This document shows positions 18,163 to 26,780 of a stretch of DNA of 64,000 bases, one piece after another; within the stretch, counting starts at the first letter, position 1, and each line of letters starts with the position of its first letter. Source of the DNA: Pseudarthrobacter sp. Fe7 (GTDB taxonomy: Bacteria; Actinomycetota; Actinomycetes; Actinomycetales; Micrococcaceae); the NCBI GenBank assembly GCA_024372495.1, contig CP099978.1, forward strand, positions 22,033 to 86,032, in the 5' to 3' direction. Under the pieces are notes generated by a model. That model worked only from the letters and a program-made list of their open reading frames with translations. It searched no databases and was not told the DNA's origin. Both the position numbers and the translations under genes were made by a program.

Positions 18163-19331
18163 GCCGTCGCCTCCTCGAACGTCAGCAGCCGGTCACGGTA
18201 GTACTCGTACTGCTTCCGGCGAGCCGCCAACTCGGCAGGCAATCCGATGCTCGGGTCATTTATGAGGGCGTCGAAGCGGTCGAGAAGCCCAACGATGCGT
18301 TCCTTCTCATCAAGAGACGGGTCTGGGATCGGTATTCGATTCAGATTCGCCTTGTTCAGCTTGGGTTGGGCAGCCCCTGAAATGAATGGCGAGAGATCGA
18401 TGGAGTTCAGGTAAATCTCAACGAAGCGTCGCTCCGCATAGGTGTCGAAACGAAGCACATGCGCGTGGTTATTGACCCAGGTTTTGCCGGAAATCGAGAA
18501 CGCGATCGGTGTCGACCGTGCAAGCAGATTGGCACCGTCCTCTGACACCAACAGAAAGTCGCCGTCGAAAATGAAGTCGCTCACGTAGTCGACAACTCCC
18601 GAAGCGCCGTAATACGGAATGTCGCCGGGAGTACGAGCGTCCCGGGTGACAGGCATTCTCCTCCTGTCGAGGTTCTCAGCGAGATCGCCTAGTGGACGCA
18701 ACGCGGTATCAGTGTCGAATTTAAGAAGCTCGCTGCGGTAGTGCTCGTATTGGCGGCGGCGGGCTTCCAACTCCGCATCCAGCTCCGCTTCCAGCTGCGT
18801 GAACTGATCCAAGACCTGCACGATCTCCCACTGCACCTCGAGAGGCGGAACAGGGATCCGAAATCTCTTGAATCCGGCCATGTCGACAGAGGCGAAGCTG
18901 GAGGTCGTTATGTTGTTGCGGCACCACTCATCGAGAACGAAACCGTAATAGTAGACGAACTTCATGTCCACCTGGTCCGAGTATTCCGCTTTGACCGACA
19001 GGGATGTGAATCTCTGGTTGGACAGATGGGGCACGGTTACCAATGCGTGCTCTCCGATCGTCGCCGACGTAGCAACAAGCAACGAATTGGCGGGGAAAAG
19101 CTTGCCACCTTTCACCGCGATTTCTGGAATCTGCTGCAAGGCGCGGTCAAGTATTCCACCGTTCGCTCGAATGTCCTCCATACGAAACCAGGGGACAGTT
19201 CCTTCCGTCCAAAATGACGCATTCGACTTCGACGGTGTGTAGCCGTTTCTCAGGTCGAAGAGGCGCGAGATTTCGACATATCGAACCCCGCCCGGGCAGT
19301 GCTCTGCGATCAGTTCATCGATGCGACTCAT
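18159..19331 (-). CDS. hsdS: Type I restriction-modification specificity subunit
   Basis: 390 residues with the two-fold HsdS architecture. Each half has a target recognition domain followed by a conserved coiled coil: first PPLEVQWEIVQVLDQFTQLEAELDAELEARRRQYEHYRSELL, then LDEKERIVGLLDRFDALINDPSIGLPAELAARRKQYEYYRDRLL. The near-repeat ARRxQYExYRxxLL marks both halves. The start overlaps the end of hsdM by 4 bp and the end overlaps the start of hsdR, so the three are one translationally coupled operon. Recognition sequence cannot be deduced. The frame is intact. Confidence 0.95.
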   Translation of the reverse strand: MSRIDELIAEHCPGGVRYVEISRLFDLRNGYTPSKSNASFWTEGTVPWFRMEDIRANGGILDRALQQIPEIAVKGGKLFPANSLLVATSATIGEHALVTVPHLSNQRFTSLSVKAEYSDQVDMKFVYYYGFVLDEWCRNNITTSSFASVDMAGFKRFRIPVPPLEVQWEIVQVLDQFTQLEAELDAELEARRRQYEHYRSELLKFDTDTALRPLGDLAENLDRRRMPVTRDARTPGDIPYYGASGVVDYVSDFIFDGDFLLVSEDGANLLARSTPIAFSISGKTWVNNHAHVLRFDTYAERRFVEIYLNSIDLSPFISGAAQPKLNKANLNRIPIPDPSLDEKERIVGLLDRFDALINDPSIGLPAELAARRKQYEYYRDRLLTFEEATA

Positions 19332-20897
19332 CGAGCACTTTCGAGGTCGGCGACGATCTCGTCGATGGAGATCCGCAGGTCTTGTTGCCGAGTGACAATT
19401 TCGGCGATCTCTGCGTTGAGTGCGCCGATGTCGACGATCTCGCGGTTGTCTTCGGCTTCGACGTAGGAGGACACAGCAATGTTGTAGTCGTTGGTGCCTA
19501 TGTCTGTGTTCGCGACCAACTTGGCAAAGTGGTCTGAGTCTTCACGGGCGGTGAAGGCGTCAAGGATGTTCTTCTGGTGGTCGGCGGTGAGTTTGTTCTT
19601 GTTCCCGTTGCGGGTGAACTCGGCAGAGGCGTCGATGAACAACACGGCATTGTCGGCCTTGGATTTCTTGAGCACGATGATGCAGGTCGCGATCGTGGTG
19701 CCAAAGAACAAATCTGGCGGCAACTGGATCACGGCGTCAACGTAGTTGTTGTCGATCAGGTACTTGCGGATCTTCTGCTCTGCGCCGCCGCGGTACAGCA
19801 CGCCGGGGAACTCAACGATGGCAGCCGTGCCGTTGACGGCCAACCAGGACAGGATGTGCATAGTGAATGCCAGATCTGCCTTGGACTTCGGTGCCAGCAC
19901 ACCGGCCGGGGCGAAGCGAGGGTCATTGATCAGCAGCGGGTTCGCATCCCCGTCCCATTTGATGGAGTACGGCGGGTTGGAGACGATCGCCTCAAACGGT
20001 TCATCGTCCCAGTGGGCCGGGTCCGTGAGGGTGTCGCCGTGGGCGAGGTTGAACTTCTCGTAGTTCACGTCATGGAGAAACATGTTGATGCGGGCCAGAT
20101 TGTACGTGGTCAGGTTGATTTCCTGGCCGTAGAAGCCTTGGCGCACATTGCCCTTGCCGAGTATTTTGTCGAACTTCAGCAGCAGCGAGCCGGAGCCAAC
20201 TGCCGGGTCGTAGACCTTGTTTACCTGCGTCTTGCCAACAACGGTGATGCTGGCCAGGAGCTCTGAGACTTCCTGGGGTGTGTAGTACTCACCGCCGGAC
20301 TTACCGGCGCTGGAGGCGTACATCTGCATGAGGTACTCGTAGGCGTCGCCGAATAGGTCAATAGAGTTGTCCTCGAAATTACCGAGCGGCAGATCCCCGA
20401 TGGCGTCCAGCAGTTTCACGAGCTTTTCGTTGCGTTTGGCGACGGTTTGGCCAAGTTTGGAGCTGTTAACGTCAAGGTCATCGAACAAGCCCTTGATGTC
20501 GTCTTCACTACCGCTACCGACGGCGGATCCCTCGATGTTCTTGAACACCCTGGCGAGGGTTTCGTTCAGGTCCGTATCCTGCGACGCCCGTTCGCGGACA
20601 TTCCGGAAGAGCTCGGACGGAAGAATGTAGAAGCCCTTCTCCGCGACGGTCTCTGTACGACCGAACTCAGCTTCTGAGTCGGGCAGGGTGGCGTAGTTGA
20701 AGTTGGGGTCGCCAGCGTTGTGTTCGCCTATGTTGATGTAGGCGGTGAGGTTCTCCGAGATGAACCGGTAGAAAAGCATGCCGAGCACGTAGCTTTTGAA
20801 GTCCCACCCGTCGACTGACCCTCGCAGGTCGTTCGCGATGCGCCAGATTGTCTTGTGCAGGCTCGGCGCGCTGTCCTTCTTTGGTGGTGGGGGCCAT
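19328..20897 (-). CDS. hsdM: Type I DNA methyltransferase M subunit, start separated by one frameshift
   Basis: An open frame of 486 codons (to 20788) holds SAM motif I YDPAVGSGSLLL, catalytic NPPYSIKWDG, and the usual HsdM N-terminal helical domain. The true start is probably ATG at 20897 (MAPTTKEGQRAE). Its frame is broken at plus-strand CAGGCTC 20858-20864. Dropping one base gives RAELHKTIWRIANDLRGSVDGWDFKSYVLGMLFYR, a canonical HsdM N-terminus. This is the same extra-C event seen in hsdR. It methylates adenine together with HsdS. First gene of the leftward hsdMSR operon. Confidence 0.92.
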
Positions 20898-21222
20898 ATC
20901 TCGTCTCCTGCGCTGCGTCGCGCGATTAATTCATGCTCGGGTTCAACGTCTCAGGATATCTGTGACCTCTCGCCATGGAGCAATCCCGCGCCCGGTCTGC
21001 TAACGCGGTCATTATGCAACGAACTCTCGGTCCATCTACCCCTCGGAGTAGCTCATAAGCACCGTTCCGGGGGCCTCCTCGAACTTCCCGTCGATCCGGG
21101 AGTCGAATGGCCGGATACGGGCCCACACCATCGCAACGGAGTCATATGCCCTTGCGAAGGCCATTGGGGAACTCGGACCTGGCGATGCTGGAAGCGCACA
21201 TGCCCCGTACTTTCGGAATGAC
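20898..21222. other. Intergenic region upstream of hsdM with a possible gene remnant
   Basis: No convincing full gene. On the minus strand, 21036-21164 reads MAFARAYDSVAMVWARIRPFDSRIDGK..., which looks like protein but has no ribosome site and may be a remnant or a small unannotated gene. The hsdM promoter should lie in this interval. Confidence 0.35.
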
Positions 21223-21582
21223 TTGCTGCGTTCCGGCAACGAGGCAACCCGGCGGTACTTGCTCCTGTCTCTCTCCAGAAAAAGGAAAATCAGGAACTGG
21301 ATAGATGCGGCTGCTTACTCCACTATGTGCCTGTTTTTTGGGCTCGCTCTGTTGCAGTTTCCATCTGTTTTGCAGCTAGACGAGGGCAGTGGGTCCCTCA
21401 CCCTGCTCGTGGTGGGATGGTTTCTCATTGTGTTGGGCGCCATTTCATTTTTTCTGGTGGCCAGGGCGGTTATCCGGAGACGACGGGCCCTAAAGAGACT
21501 CCTTCGTCAACGGTTCCGGAGATTCAGGCCGCATTCCCAGAGGGTGCTCATTGGTGAAGTGCCCGCCTCAGACTTGTCGTGA
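21223..21582 (+). CDS. Small two-helix membrane protein, start uncertain
   Basis: About 119 residues. Two hydrophobic segments (AAAYSTMCLFFGLALLQFPSVL and LTLLVVGWFLIVLGAISFFLVARAVI) are followed by an Arg-rich tail. The frame is open further upstream without a standard start, and the TTG used has no clear ribosome site, so the 5' end could be elsewhere or frameshifted. Base composition is slightly lower in GC than the tra genes. Function unknown. Confidence 0.4.
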   Translation: MLRSGNEATRRYLLLSLSRKRKIRNWIDAAAYSTMCLFFGLALLQFPSVLQLDEGSGSLTLLVVGWFLIVLGAISFFLVARAVIRRRRALKRLLRQRFRRFRPHSQRVLIGEVPASDLS

Positions 21583-21648
21583 TCGGAACACCCTTGGGAT
21601 ACCCGGGGCGGCGCCAATGTGATGAGTGGACTTGCAGCTCGGCCACCG

Positions 21649-21687
21649 GAAGCACGAAGGGCCGGCAAAGCCGGCCCTTCGTGCTTC
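21649..21687. terminator. Long perfect hairpin terminator
   Basis: An 18-bp perfect stem beginning GAAGCACGAAGGGCCGGC with a 3-base loop. It sits between convergent genes (ends at 21582 and 21720) and probably acts in both directions. Confidence 0.8.
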
Positions 21688-21719
21688 CTCAACTGCGTTC
21701 TACCCGCGGGGCAGCTAGA

Positions 21720-21947
21720 TTATCCGGGGACGTTCCGGGGATCGTTGCCGTAGCTGTTCTTGGATCCGATCTGGCCGTCCTGGTTCTTGATGACGTGCTC
21801 GACCTTGTCGGCCTGCGCCGGCTCGCGGCCTGCAGTCACCGCATCTTCTTTGGTGTTGTAGCTGGCGCCAAATGCGCGGTCAGTGCCCTCGCGCTTGTTC
21901 TTCCAGGCGCCGTCTTCGTAGTACGTCTCAATGTCGCCCTGAGCCAC
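21720..21947 (-). CDS. DUF2188-like small protein
   Basis: 75 residues from GTG at 21947, preceded by AGAGGGAG at a 6-base spacing. The longer open frame upstream lacks a ribosome site and looks unlike protein. The sequence VAQGDIETYYEDGAWKNKREG then KEDAVTAGREPAQADKVEHVIKNQDGQI is the DUF2188 pattern: two beta-alpha units, the second with an x-HVI-KNQDG-x-I strand. Function unknown; often found among stress genes. Confidence 0.8.
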   Translation of the reverse strand: MAQGDIETYYEDGAWKNKREGTDRAFGASYNTKEDAVTAGREPAQADKVEHVIKNQDGQIGSKNSYGNDPRNVPG

Positions 21948-22147
21948 TGCACACTCCCTCTGCCGTTCCGATCCTGACACCCGCCGCATAGTGCGGGTAG
22001 CGGAAAGCCCCGCAGCCTTGGAACTGCAGGGCTTTCCTGGCAACCACTCCGCCTGATGGGGGACAGGCGAAGAAGCTTGACCCCAACAATAATAGAAAGC
22101 ATGCTTATCATTCAAGCTGTGGCACAGGCTCAATGATGAGGTGAACG

Positions 22148-22348
22148 ATGGACCGCAATGAAGAGCAGTACGCTGTGGTGTCGGTAATCAATACCCTCGC
22201 CTGCAGGTTCCCCGGACACTCCCGGACGGACGTTGAGGACGCGGTCTGTGAAGAGTACTCGGCCTTCAATTCGGGCCCGGTAAGGACGATGGTCCCCGTA
22301 CTCGTCGAACGGGCCGCCATCAAGCGCCTGCAGGGCAGCCTCACGTAG
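22148..22348 (+). CDS. Three-helix small protein (DUF3562-like)
   Basis: 66 residues (MDRNEEQYAVVSVINTLACRF at the start, ending RAAIKRLQGSLT). The pattern of a short helix, an acidic FPGHSRTDVEDAVCEEYSAF helix and a final VPVLVERAAIKRL helix resembles the DUF3562 three-helix bundle of actinobacteria. GATGAGGTGAACG precedes the ATG. Divergent from the DUF2188 gene. Confidence 0.7.
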   Translation: MDRNEEQYAVVSVINTLACRFPGHSRTDVEDAVCEEYSAFNSGPVRTMVPVLVERAAIKRLQGSLT

Positions 22349-22742
22349 AAATGCCACAGGCACTTTTCCCATGGTCCAAGACCACCGCCCCTGAGGCGCC
22401 CCGGGCCGTGGCTGGCTTTTTCAGCAGGGACGCCACCAGCGGGGGTGACGCTCCAGGAACGAGTGCCTACGTGACCTGGAAGCAATAGGGGCTATTCATG
22501 CACAGGGGGGCTGTAGCTGCGGCGAACCTGCGGGGATGACCACAGCCGGCGGCGGCGCGAACTACCTTCCGTTACCGTCGTTTTCAGAAGCTGATTGCAC
22601 AACTTCCCGCTGATTCCGGGCTTTGTGAAGTCGGGTTGTGACCAGGGGCTGCCCACTACTCCTGTGCACAAGAGCTCCGTTGCTCTCCACTCGTGTTCAC
22701 AATTCGCTAAGTTGATTCACCCGCCGCCCGCGAAGGATCGGC
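22349..22742. other. Gene-free region with one copy of a 45-nt repeat
   Basis: No credible gene. It holds the first copy (22577-22621) of an imperfect repeat also found at 24774-24818. Confidence 0.5.
22577..22621 (+). repeat. 45-nt imperfect direct repeat, copy 1
   Basis: GTCGTTTTCAGAAGCTGATT then GCACAACTTCCCGCTG and ATTCCGGG. Copy 2 at 24774 differs at a handful of positions. The two copies bracket the GNAT and STAS-like genes (2.2 kb). Confidence 0.55.
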
Positions 22743-23390
22743 TTACGGAGACGGGTTATAGCTGGAGCACGCCCGGCGGGCTGCTAAACGCTCATCGAGG
22801 ACATTGCGTACATGGGGCCATTCCTCGCGCAGAACAGAGTAAACGGCCGTGTCTCGCCAACTGCCATCCGCACGCCGTTGCACATGTCTGAGCACTCCTT
22901 CTTCTTGGGCGCCGATCCGTTCTATCGCCGTCCGCGACCGAACGTTTAGTACGTCGGCCTGCAATCTGATCCGCTCAAATCCATGGGTGAAGGCCGTGCC
23001 CAGCAGGAGGCGCTTGGCGTCAGCGTTCACTCCGCTTCCCCAGACGTCCGGGGAATACGCCGTCCAGCCGATGTGCGCCGACTCGTTTTTCAGGTCGAAG
23101 TCGCCGAGCGTGGTGGTGCCAATAACCCGGTCATCCAATGAACGCAGACATACGGCGTACACGTTGCCTTGTTGCCAGGGCAGCCATTGCCTCAGAAACT
23201 CCGACCACTGCCCGAAGTCCTCGCGATATGCCCCCATGCCTCCTCCCCAGCCGCCGGCGAATATCTCGGGTTTTCCGATGGCTGTGAATAGGGCCGGGAG
23301 GTCATTCTCGATCAACTCGCGAAGAACGACGACGGCGCCTTCAAGGCGAGCCTGGGGATCGGGACGGGACGCAGCCATGCTTCTCATCAT
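22743..23390 (-). CDS. GNAT-family acetyltransferase (RimJ/RimL-like)
   Basis: About 215 residues. The acetyltransferase fold is seen in LEGAVVVLRELIENDLPALFTAI, then AVCLRSLDDRVIGTTTLGDFD, AHIGWTAYSPDVWGSGVNADAKRLLLGTAFTHGFERIRLQADVLNVRSRTAIERIGAQEEGVLR, typical of RimJ/RimL-type enzymes that acetylate N-termini or small molecules. Several in-frame Met codons (23417, 23390, 23387, 23378) make the start uncertain. Standalone gene between the two copies of a 45-nt repeat. Substrate unknown. Confidence 0.88.
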   Translation of the reverse strand: MMRSMAASRPDPQARLEGAVVVLRELIENDLPALFTAIGKPEIFAGGWGGGMGAYREDFGQWSEFLRQWLPWQQGNVYAVCLRSLDDRVIGTTTLGDFDLKNESAHIGWTAYSPDVWGSGVNADAKRLLLGTAFTHGFERIRLQADVLNVRSRTAIERIGAQEEGVLRHVQRRADGSWRDTAVYSVLREEWPHVRNVLDERLAARRACSSYNPSP

Positions 23391-23734
23391 TCCAGCTGAG
23401 GATCCCCTTCCGGGCACGCGGGCGGCTGTGCAGACGACTGTGGACTGTGATTATCGGCGGTAAATGGCGGCGTCTTTACGTCGCTGTTTGGCGCCTGGTG
23501 CAGCCTGGGCGGACGCTGCTATAGGGTGCACAGGTACCAGGGCGGGTGAGGCACGTACCAGTGCCCAGGGCAGTCAAACTAACTTTGACCAGCGGAAACA
23601 TTTATTAGTTATATATATATTCGTTGGATTTTTTAGTAGCATTCTGCTGTCGGTGTTGGGGGGCCGACGGGCTCCGTGGGGAATCCGTCGGCACGGCCAG
23701 GCTTCGCCCAAACACCGGAATGCAGCCGTGGAGC
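23391..23734. other. Gene-free region with an AT-rich patch
   Basis: No credible gene. A patch of alternating T and A near 23608-23622 is unusual in this GC-rich context. A promoter for the GNAT gene would be expected at the left end. Confidence 0.4.
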
Positions 23735-24013
23735 TTAGCTCTCCTGCTGTGCCTCGAGCGGGTACTCACGGAGGGTCGCGGCAATGGCCCGGACAGCGGC
23801 AGCGTCTTCGGCCCACGGCCGTCCAGTCCGCGTGCACGCGTGGAAATTGATCACTTTCGAATGCTGGGCTGCCTCCGTCAGCTCGTCCCAGGCAGCTTGA
23901 AGATCCTCCGCCTGTCGTGAGGACGGGCCGGGACCCGCTGCCGGACCTGTACACGACGGACTGGCAAGTGCGGCCACTGAGGCCTTGTGACGAAAGAAGC
24001 TTTTGAAGCCCAT
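23735..24013 (-). CDS. Small hypothetical protein
   Basis: 92 residues (MGFKSFFRHKASVAALASPS at the start), with a soluble helical C-terminal half (DLQAAWDELTEAAQHSKVINFHACTRTGRPW, then AAAVRAIAATLREYPLE). AGAAGGGA sits before the ATG at a workable spacing. Third-position GC is high. Family not recognised. Confidence 0.6.
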   Translation of the reverse strand: MGFKSFFRHKASVAALASPSCTGPAAGPGPSSRQAEDLQAAWDELTEAAQHSKVINFHACTRTGRPWAEDAAAVRAIAATLREYPLEAQQES

Positions 24014-24185
24014 TCCGGTTCGTCCCTTCTGTCATGAGCGCCGGGGCAATCAGAGTACAACGTCCTGGGCAGCGCGGGGTGAGCGTGCTTATGCCTGCCG
24101 CTATCACTGAATAAAAACGGGGCGGGACTCGGCAGTGTCCGCCGAGCCTGCCCGTGGCGGAGTCGCGCACTTGGCGGGGGTGTTC

Positions 24186-24644
24186 TTACGAGAGATCAGC
24201 TTCGGTCGAGGCAGTGACCGTGCGGATCCAGGCCAGGGCTTCCTGCTCGTCTGTGAAATACCTGCTCGGACACAGAGGCGCCGGAAGTCCGCGCCTTCCG
24301 TGGGCAATGACGCGGTCCACTGCCGTGCTGCCGATGATTGCAAAGGCTGTGACGGTAGCGGCTTCGCTGAAGACCCGGACAGCGTCGCGGCTGACATGCT
24401 CAACACCTGTGACCTGCAGCAGGATCGCACAGCCAGCACCGCCGGTTAGGGTCAGGAAGCGTTCCCGCACGGAGATCCCGTCCGGGGCTGTGATGTGGCC
24501 TCCGGGACGGAGTGTAATCCGGAGAATCCCATCGCTTTCAATCTCGAGGGTGACGTTCGCCGGGCCCGCGCCTGAGCATTCCGACTGGGGCCCTTTGTCT
24601 GGAAAGGGACGTTGTTCGTCTTCGGCATGGACCAGTGTGGTCAT
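24186..24644 (-). CDS. STAS/SpoIIAA-like domain protein
   Basis: 152 residues from ATG at 24644; the open frame extends 78 codons further but that part is low-quality. The pattern VTLEIESDGILRITLRPGGHITAPDG, then AILLQVTGVEHVSRDAVRVF, AFAIIGSTAVDRVIAHG and FTDEQEALAWIRTV follows the SpoIIAA/STAS-like fold of an uncharacterised actinobacterial group. The final EALAWI helix is typical. No kinase partner is adjacent. Role unknown, perhaps a sigma-factor or stress regulator. Confidence 0.65.
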   Translation of the reverse strand: MTTLVHAEDEQRPFPDKGPQSECSGAGPANVTLEIESDGILRITLRPGGHITAPDGISVRERFLTLTGGAGCAILLQVTGVEHVSRDAVRVFSEAATVTAFAIIGSTAVDRVIAHGRRGLPAPLCPSRYFTDEQEALAWIRTVTASTEADLS

Positions 24645-25053
24645 TACATCCCCCGGATGCGCTTCAACGGGATCCCGTCGGCGTAGTTGAACCCCGGCTC
24701 TGCTACGGGGGTTTGTGGAGGTCAGCCTACGCCCGCGTTTGGCAAAGGGTCCACGGAAAACCGGAATATTTTTGTCGTTTTCAAAAGCTGGTAGCACAAC
24801 TTCCCGTGCAATTCCGGGGTTCCTGCAGATGTGCAGAGGAGTTCTGACATCTGTGCAACTAGCATCTGAAATCGACACTAGATCCTTTGACTAAGGCAGG
24901 CAATTGTCTTGATCAAAAACTCGGAGAACATTTAGGAAAACCGCTAAATGAGTGGGCAAAACCCCTATTCATTCAGTTGAATGATTGCTAAAATTAAGGT
25001 AGCAAGTCAGCCAGACGAACGAAACTTATTTGATACGAAACCAGGTGCTGAAA
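24645..25053. promoter_or_regulatory. Leader of the redoxin-SSB operon, with repeat copy 2 and an inverted repeat
   Basis: No gene. Copy 2 of the 45-nt repeat lies at 24774-24818. An AT-rich stretch from ~24880 holds CATTCA-GT-TGAATG (24970-24983), a perfect inverted repeat, and TTGCT...AGCAA just after. These are plausible operator or promoter elements for the operon that starts at 25054. Confidence 0.5.
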
Positions 25054-25320
25054 ATGACTGTTTCACCCACCGCTTACACGGTCTACACCAAGCCCGATTG
25101 CCCGAACTGTGAGAAGACGAAGGACTACTTCGACTCCAAGGGCATCACCTACACGGCCGTGGACATCACCGAAGTGCCGGCAGTGCTGGAATACATCACC
25201 GCCGAACTCGGCTACTCCCAGGCGCCCGTCGTGGTGAACAACGCTGACGACGAGGACCACTGGTCCGGCCTGCGCCGCGACAAGCTCGTCCAGGCAGCCA
25301 TGAGCCACAAGGCGGCGTGA
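25054..25320 (+). CDS. NrdH-like glutaredoxin
   Basis: 88 residues from ATG at 25054. The N-terminal strand and active site TVYTKPDCPNCEKTKDYFDSKGI carry CPNC, a CxxC redox pair. AELGYSQAPVVVNNADDEDHWSGLRRDKL resembles the NrdH end SGFRPD(K/L)L. NrdH feeds electrons to ribonucleotide reductase, but plasmid copies are often detached from nrd genes, as here. The next gene overlaps by 4 bp (GTGA), and SSB follows, so a DNA-metabolism operon is likely. Confidence 0.88.
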   Translation: MTVSPTAYTVYTKPDCPNCEKTKDYFDSKGITYTAVDITEVPAVLEYITAELGYSQAPVVVNNADDEDHWSGLRRDKLVQAAMSHKAA

Positions 25321-25745
25321 AGACCGTGACCAACCCGCGCCCGGTCATCGGGTACAAGCTCAGCCCGCGGATCCCGTTGGAGGTGGACCTGTTCCGCCAG
25401 GTCAACCCCAGCGGTCGGATACCTACCGACGTTGTGGACCCCTACGTTGTGGAGCCCGCCATTGTGGAACCCCTCACCGAGGATCTGTACGACGACTACG
25501 CCAACCCGGCTAACGCTGGGGATGACCGGTACTTTGAGGCGATCAGCCGCGCCCCACTCGGGGACGGCGGGCTCTGGGATGAGCACACCGCGAACCAGTA
25601 CCAGCCCAACGACCTCACTCACGACCAACCAGGTGGGACGAACCTCAGAACGAACCCACAACACCCACCGAGAACATCACCAGCAGACGAGGAAAAGGAA
25701 CCATCATGGCCGGCGAAACAACCATTACTGTCATTGGAAACTTAA
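25317..25745 (+). CDS. Hypothetical acidic protein between nrdH and ssb
   Basis: 142 residues from a GTG overlapping the upstream stop. Pro, Asp, Glu and Asn dominate, with motifs such as VVDPYVVEPAIVEPLTEDLYDDY; no membrane segment. The last ~40 bp overlap the ssb start in another frame, so the true end may be earlier if the tail is disturbed. No family recognised. Confidence 0.55.
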   Translation: MKTVTNPRPVIGYKLSPRIPLEVDLFRQVNPSGRIPTDVVDPYVVEPAIVEPLTEDLYDDYANPANAGDDRYFEAISRAPLGDGGLWDEHTANQYQPNDLTHDQPGGTNLRTNPQHPPRTSPADEEKEPSWPAKQPLLSLET

Positions 25746-26221
25746 CTTCGGATCCAGAACTCCGGTTTACGCCATCGGGATCCGCCGTAGCGAACTTCAC
25801 CATCGCTTCAACGCCCAGGACGTTCGATCGTCAGTCTAATGAGTGGAAGGACGGGGAGACGCTGTTCCTCCGGGCCAGTGTGTGGCGGGAAGCGGCGGAA
25901 AACGTGGCCGAGTCCCTGACCAAGGGCATGCGCGTCATCGTGACCGGCCGGCTGAAGTCCCGTTCCTACGAAACGAAGGAAGGCGAAAAGCGCACCGTCA
26001 TCGAGCTTGAAGTAGACGAGATTGGCCCCTCACTCCGGTATGCGAATGCGAAGGTCAACCGCACCCAGCGCGGCACCCAGGGCGGCGAGGGGGATGGCTA
26101 CCGGGGCAATGCTAACTCCCAGCCCCAGTCCGGCGCGCAGGATGATCCCTGGGCTGTGCCGGCGACCAGCAATGTTGCCGGCGGGTGGGGCAACGGACCC
26201 GACTCCGAACCTCCCTTCTAA
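25706..26221 (+). CDS. ssb: Single-stranded DNA-binding protein
   Basis: 171 residues, a standard SSB length. The OB fold shows ITVIGNLTSDPELRFTPSGSAVANFTIASTPR, then LFLRASVWREAAENVAESLTKGMRVIVTGRLKSRSYETKEGEKRTVIELEVDEIGPSLRYA. A Gly/Asn/Gln-rich linker ends in the acidic tip DSEPPF, the usual protein-interaction tail. Conjugative plasmids carry ssb to protect incoming single strands. AGGAAAAGGAACC precedes the ATG. Confidence 0.96.
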   Translation: MAGETTITVIGNLTSDPELRFTPSGSAVANFTIASTPRTFDRQSNEWKDGETLFLRASVWREAAENVAESLTKGMRVIVTGRLKSRSYETKEGEKRTVIELEVDEIGPSLRYANAKVNRTQRGTQGGEGDGYRGNANSQPQSGAQDDPWAVPATSNVAGGWGNGPDSEPPF

Positions 26222-26230
26222 GCAGTACAA

Positions 26231-26264
26231 CTGTCGGGGTCAGCAGATACGCTGGCCCCGACAG
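26231..26264. terminator. Terminator hairpin after ssb
   Basis: CTGTCGGGGTCAGC and GCTGGCCCCGACAG pair with one G-T over 14 bp, loop 6, starting 10 bases after the stop. Confidence 0.75.
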
Positions 26265-26316
26265 GCACCAGGCAGGCCACCGGCAAACCCAGACCCCGAG
26301 CAAAGGACACACAACA

Positions 26317-26765
26317 ATGACGCACGCAGATGACCTCCGCGCTTGGGCGCGAGGCATGTACCCCACGGAGGCGGCAACGGAGCGCTGCTAAAGGCCTTTG
26401 GGGGTAAGTTCGCTGCACCCGGTAATCCGTGGGTACACACGAGCACCGAACCGGAAGGGCCCGGCCAGGTGAGGGCATGGATCGACTTCGCCGCCATCCC
26501 CGAAGAGGTTGGGCCGCTCTCCGGCGGGGAACGTCGTTTCCTCATGCTGGCTGCCTCCCTCGCTGAGGATGTTCCGGTGGTCTTGGGTGACCTCGTGTCG
26601 GGACTGGACCGTGAGAATCTGGATCTGGTGCTGGCCGCTATCGCGCATGCCGGCGGCAGCCACCAGCACTCGGATATCCGCTTCAACGAGGACGGCTCCA
26701 TGTCCCTGGGGAAGGGTTACCTGGACAGCTTGCACCCGTGGCCGCGGACGCTGCGTGCCGTCTAA
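26317..26765 (+). pseudogene. Hypothetical plasmid protein, frameshifted early
   Basis: A start MTHADDLRAWARGMYPTEAATER at 26317 runs into a stop after 24 codons. The next frame continues LLKAFGGKFAAPGNPWVHTS, then FAAIPEEVGPLSGGERRFLMLAASLAEDVPVVLGDLVSGLDRENLDLVLAAIAHAGG to 26765. Restoring one base near GAGCGCTGC (26380-26390) would join them (TERLLKAFGG). The LSGGERR and VVLGDL stretches resemble an ABC-ATPase signature and strand, but no Walker A is present, so I do not assign ATPase activity. Confidence 0.6.
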
Positions 26766-26780
26766 CCAGGGCCGTTGTTG

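Noticed and set aside
23606..23625. Alternating TA patch as an origin
   Set aside because: A short patch without DnaA boxes or iterons; no support beyond composition.
26500..26680. ABC-transporter ATPase call for the 26.3-kb protein (LSGGERR, VVLGDL)
   Set aside because: There is no Walker A motif and the protein is only ~149 residues; the resemblance is partial.
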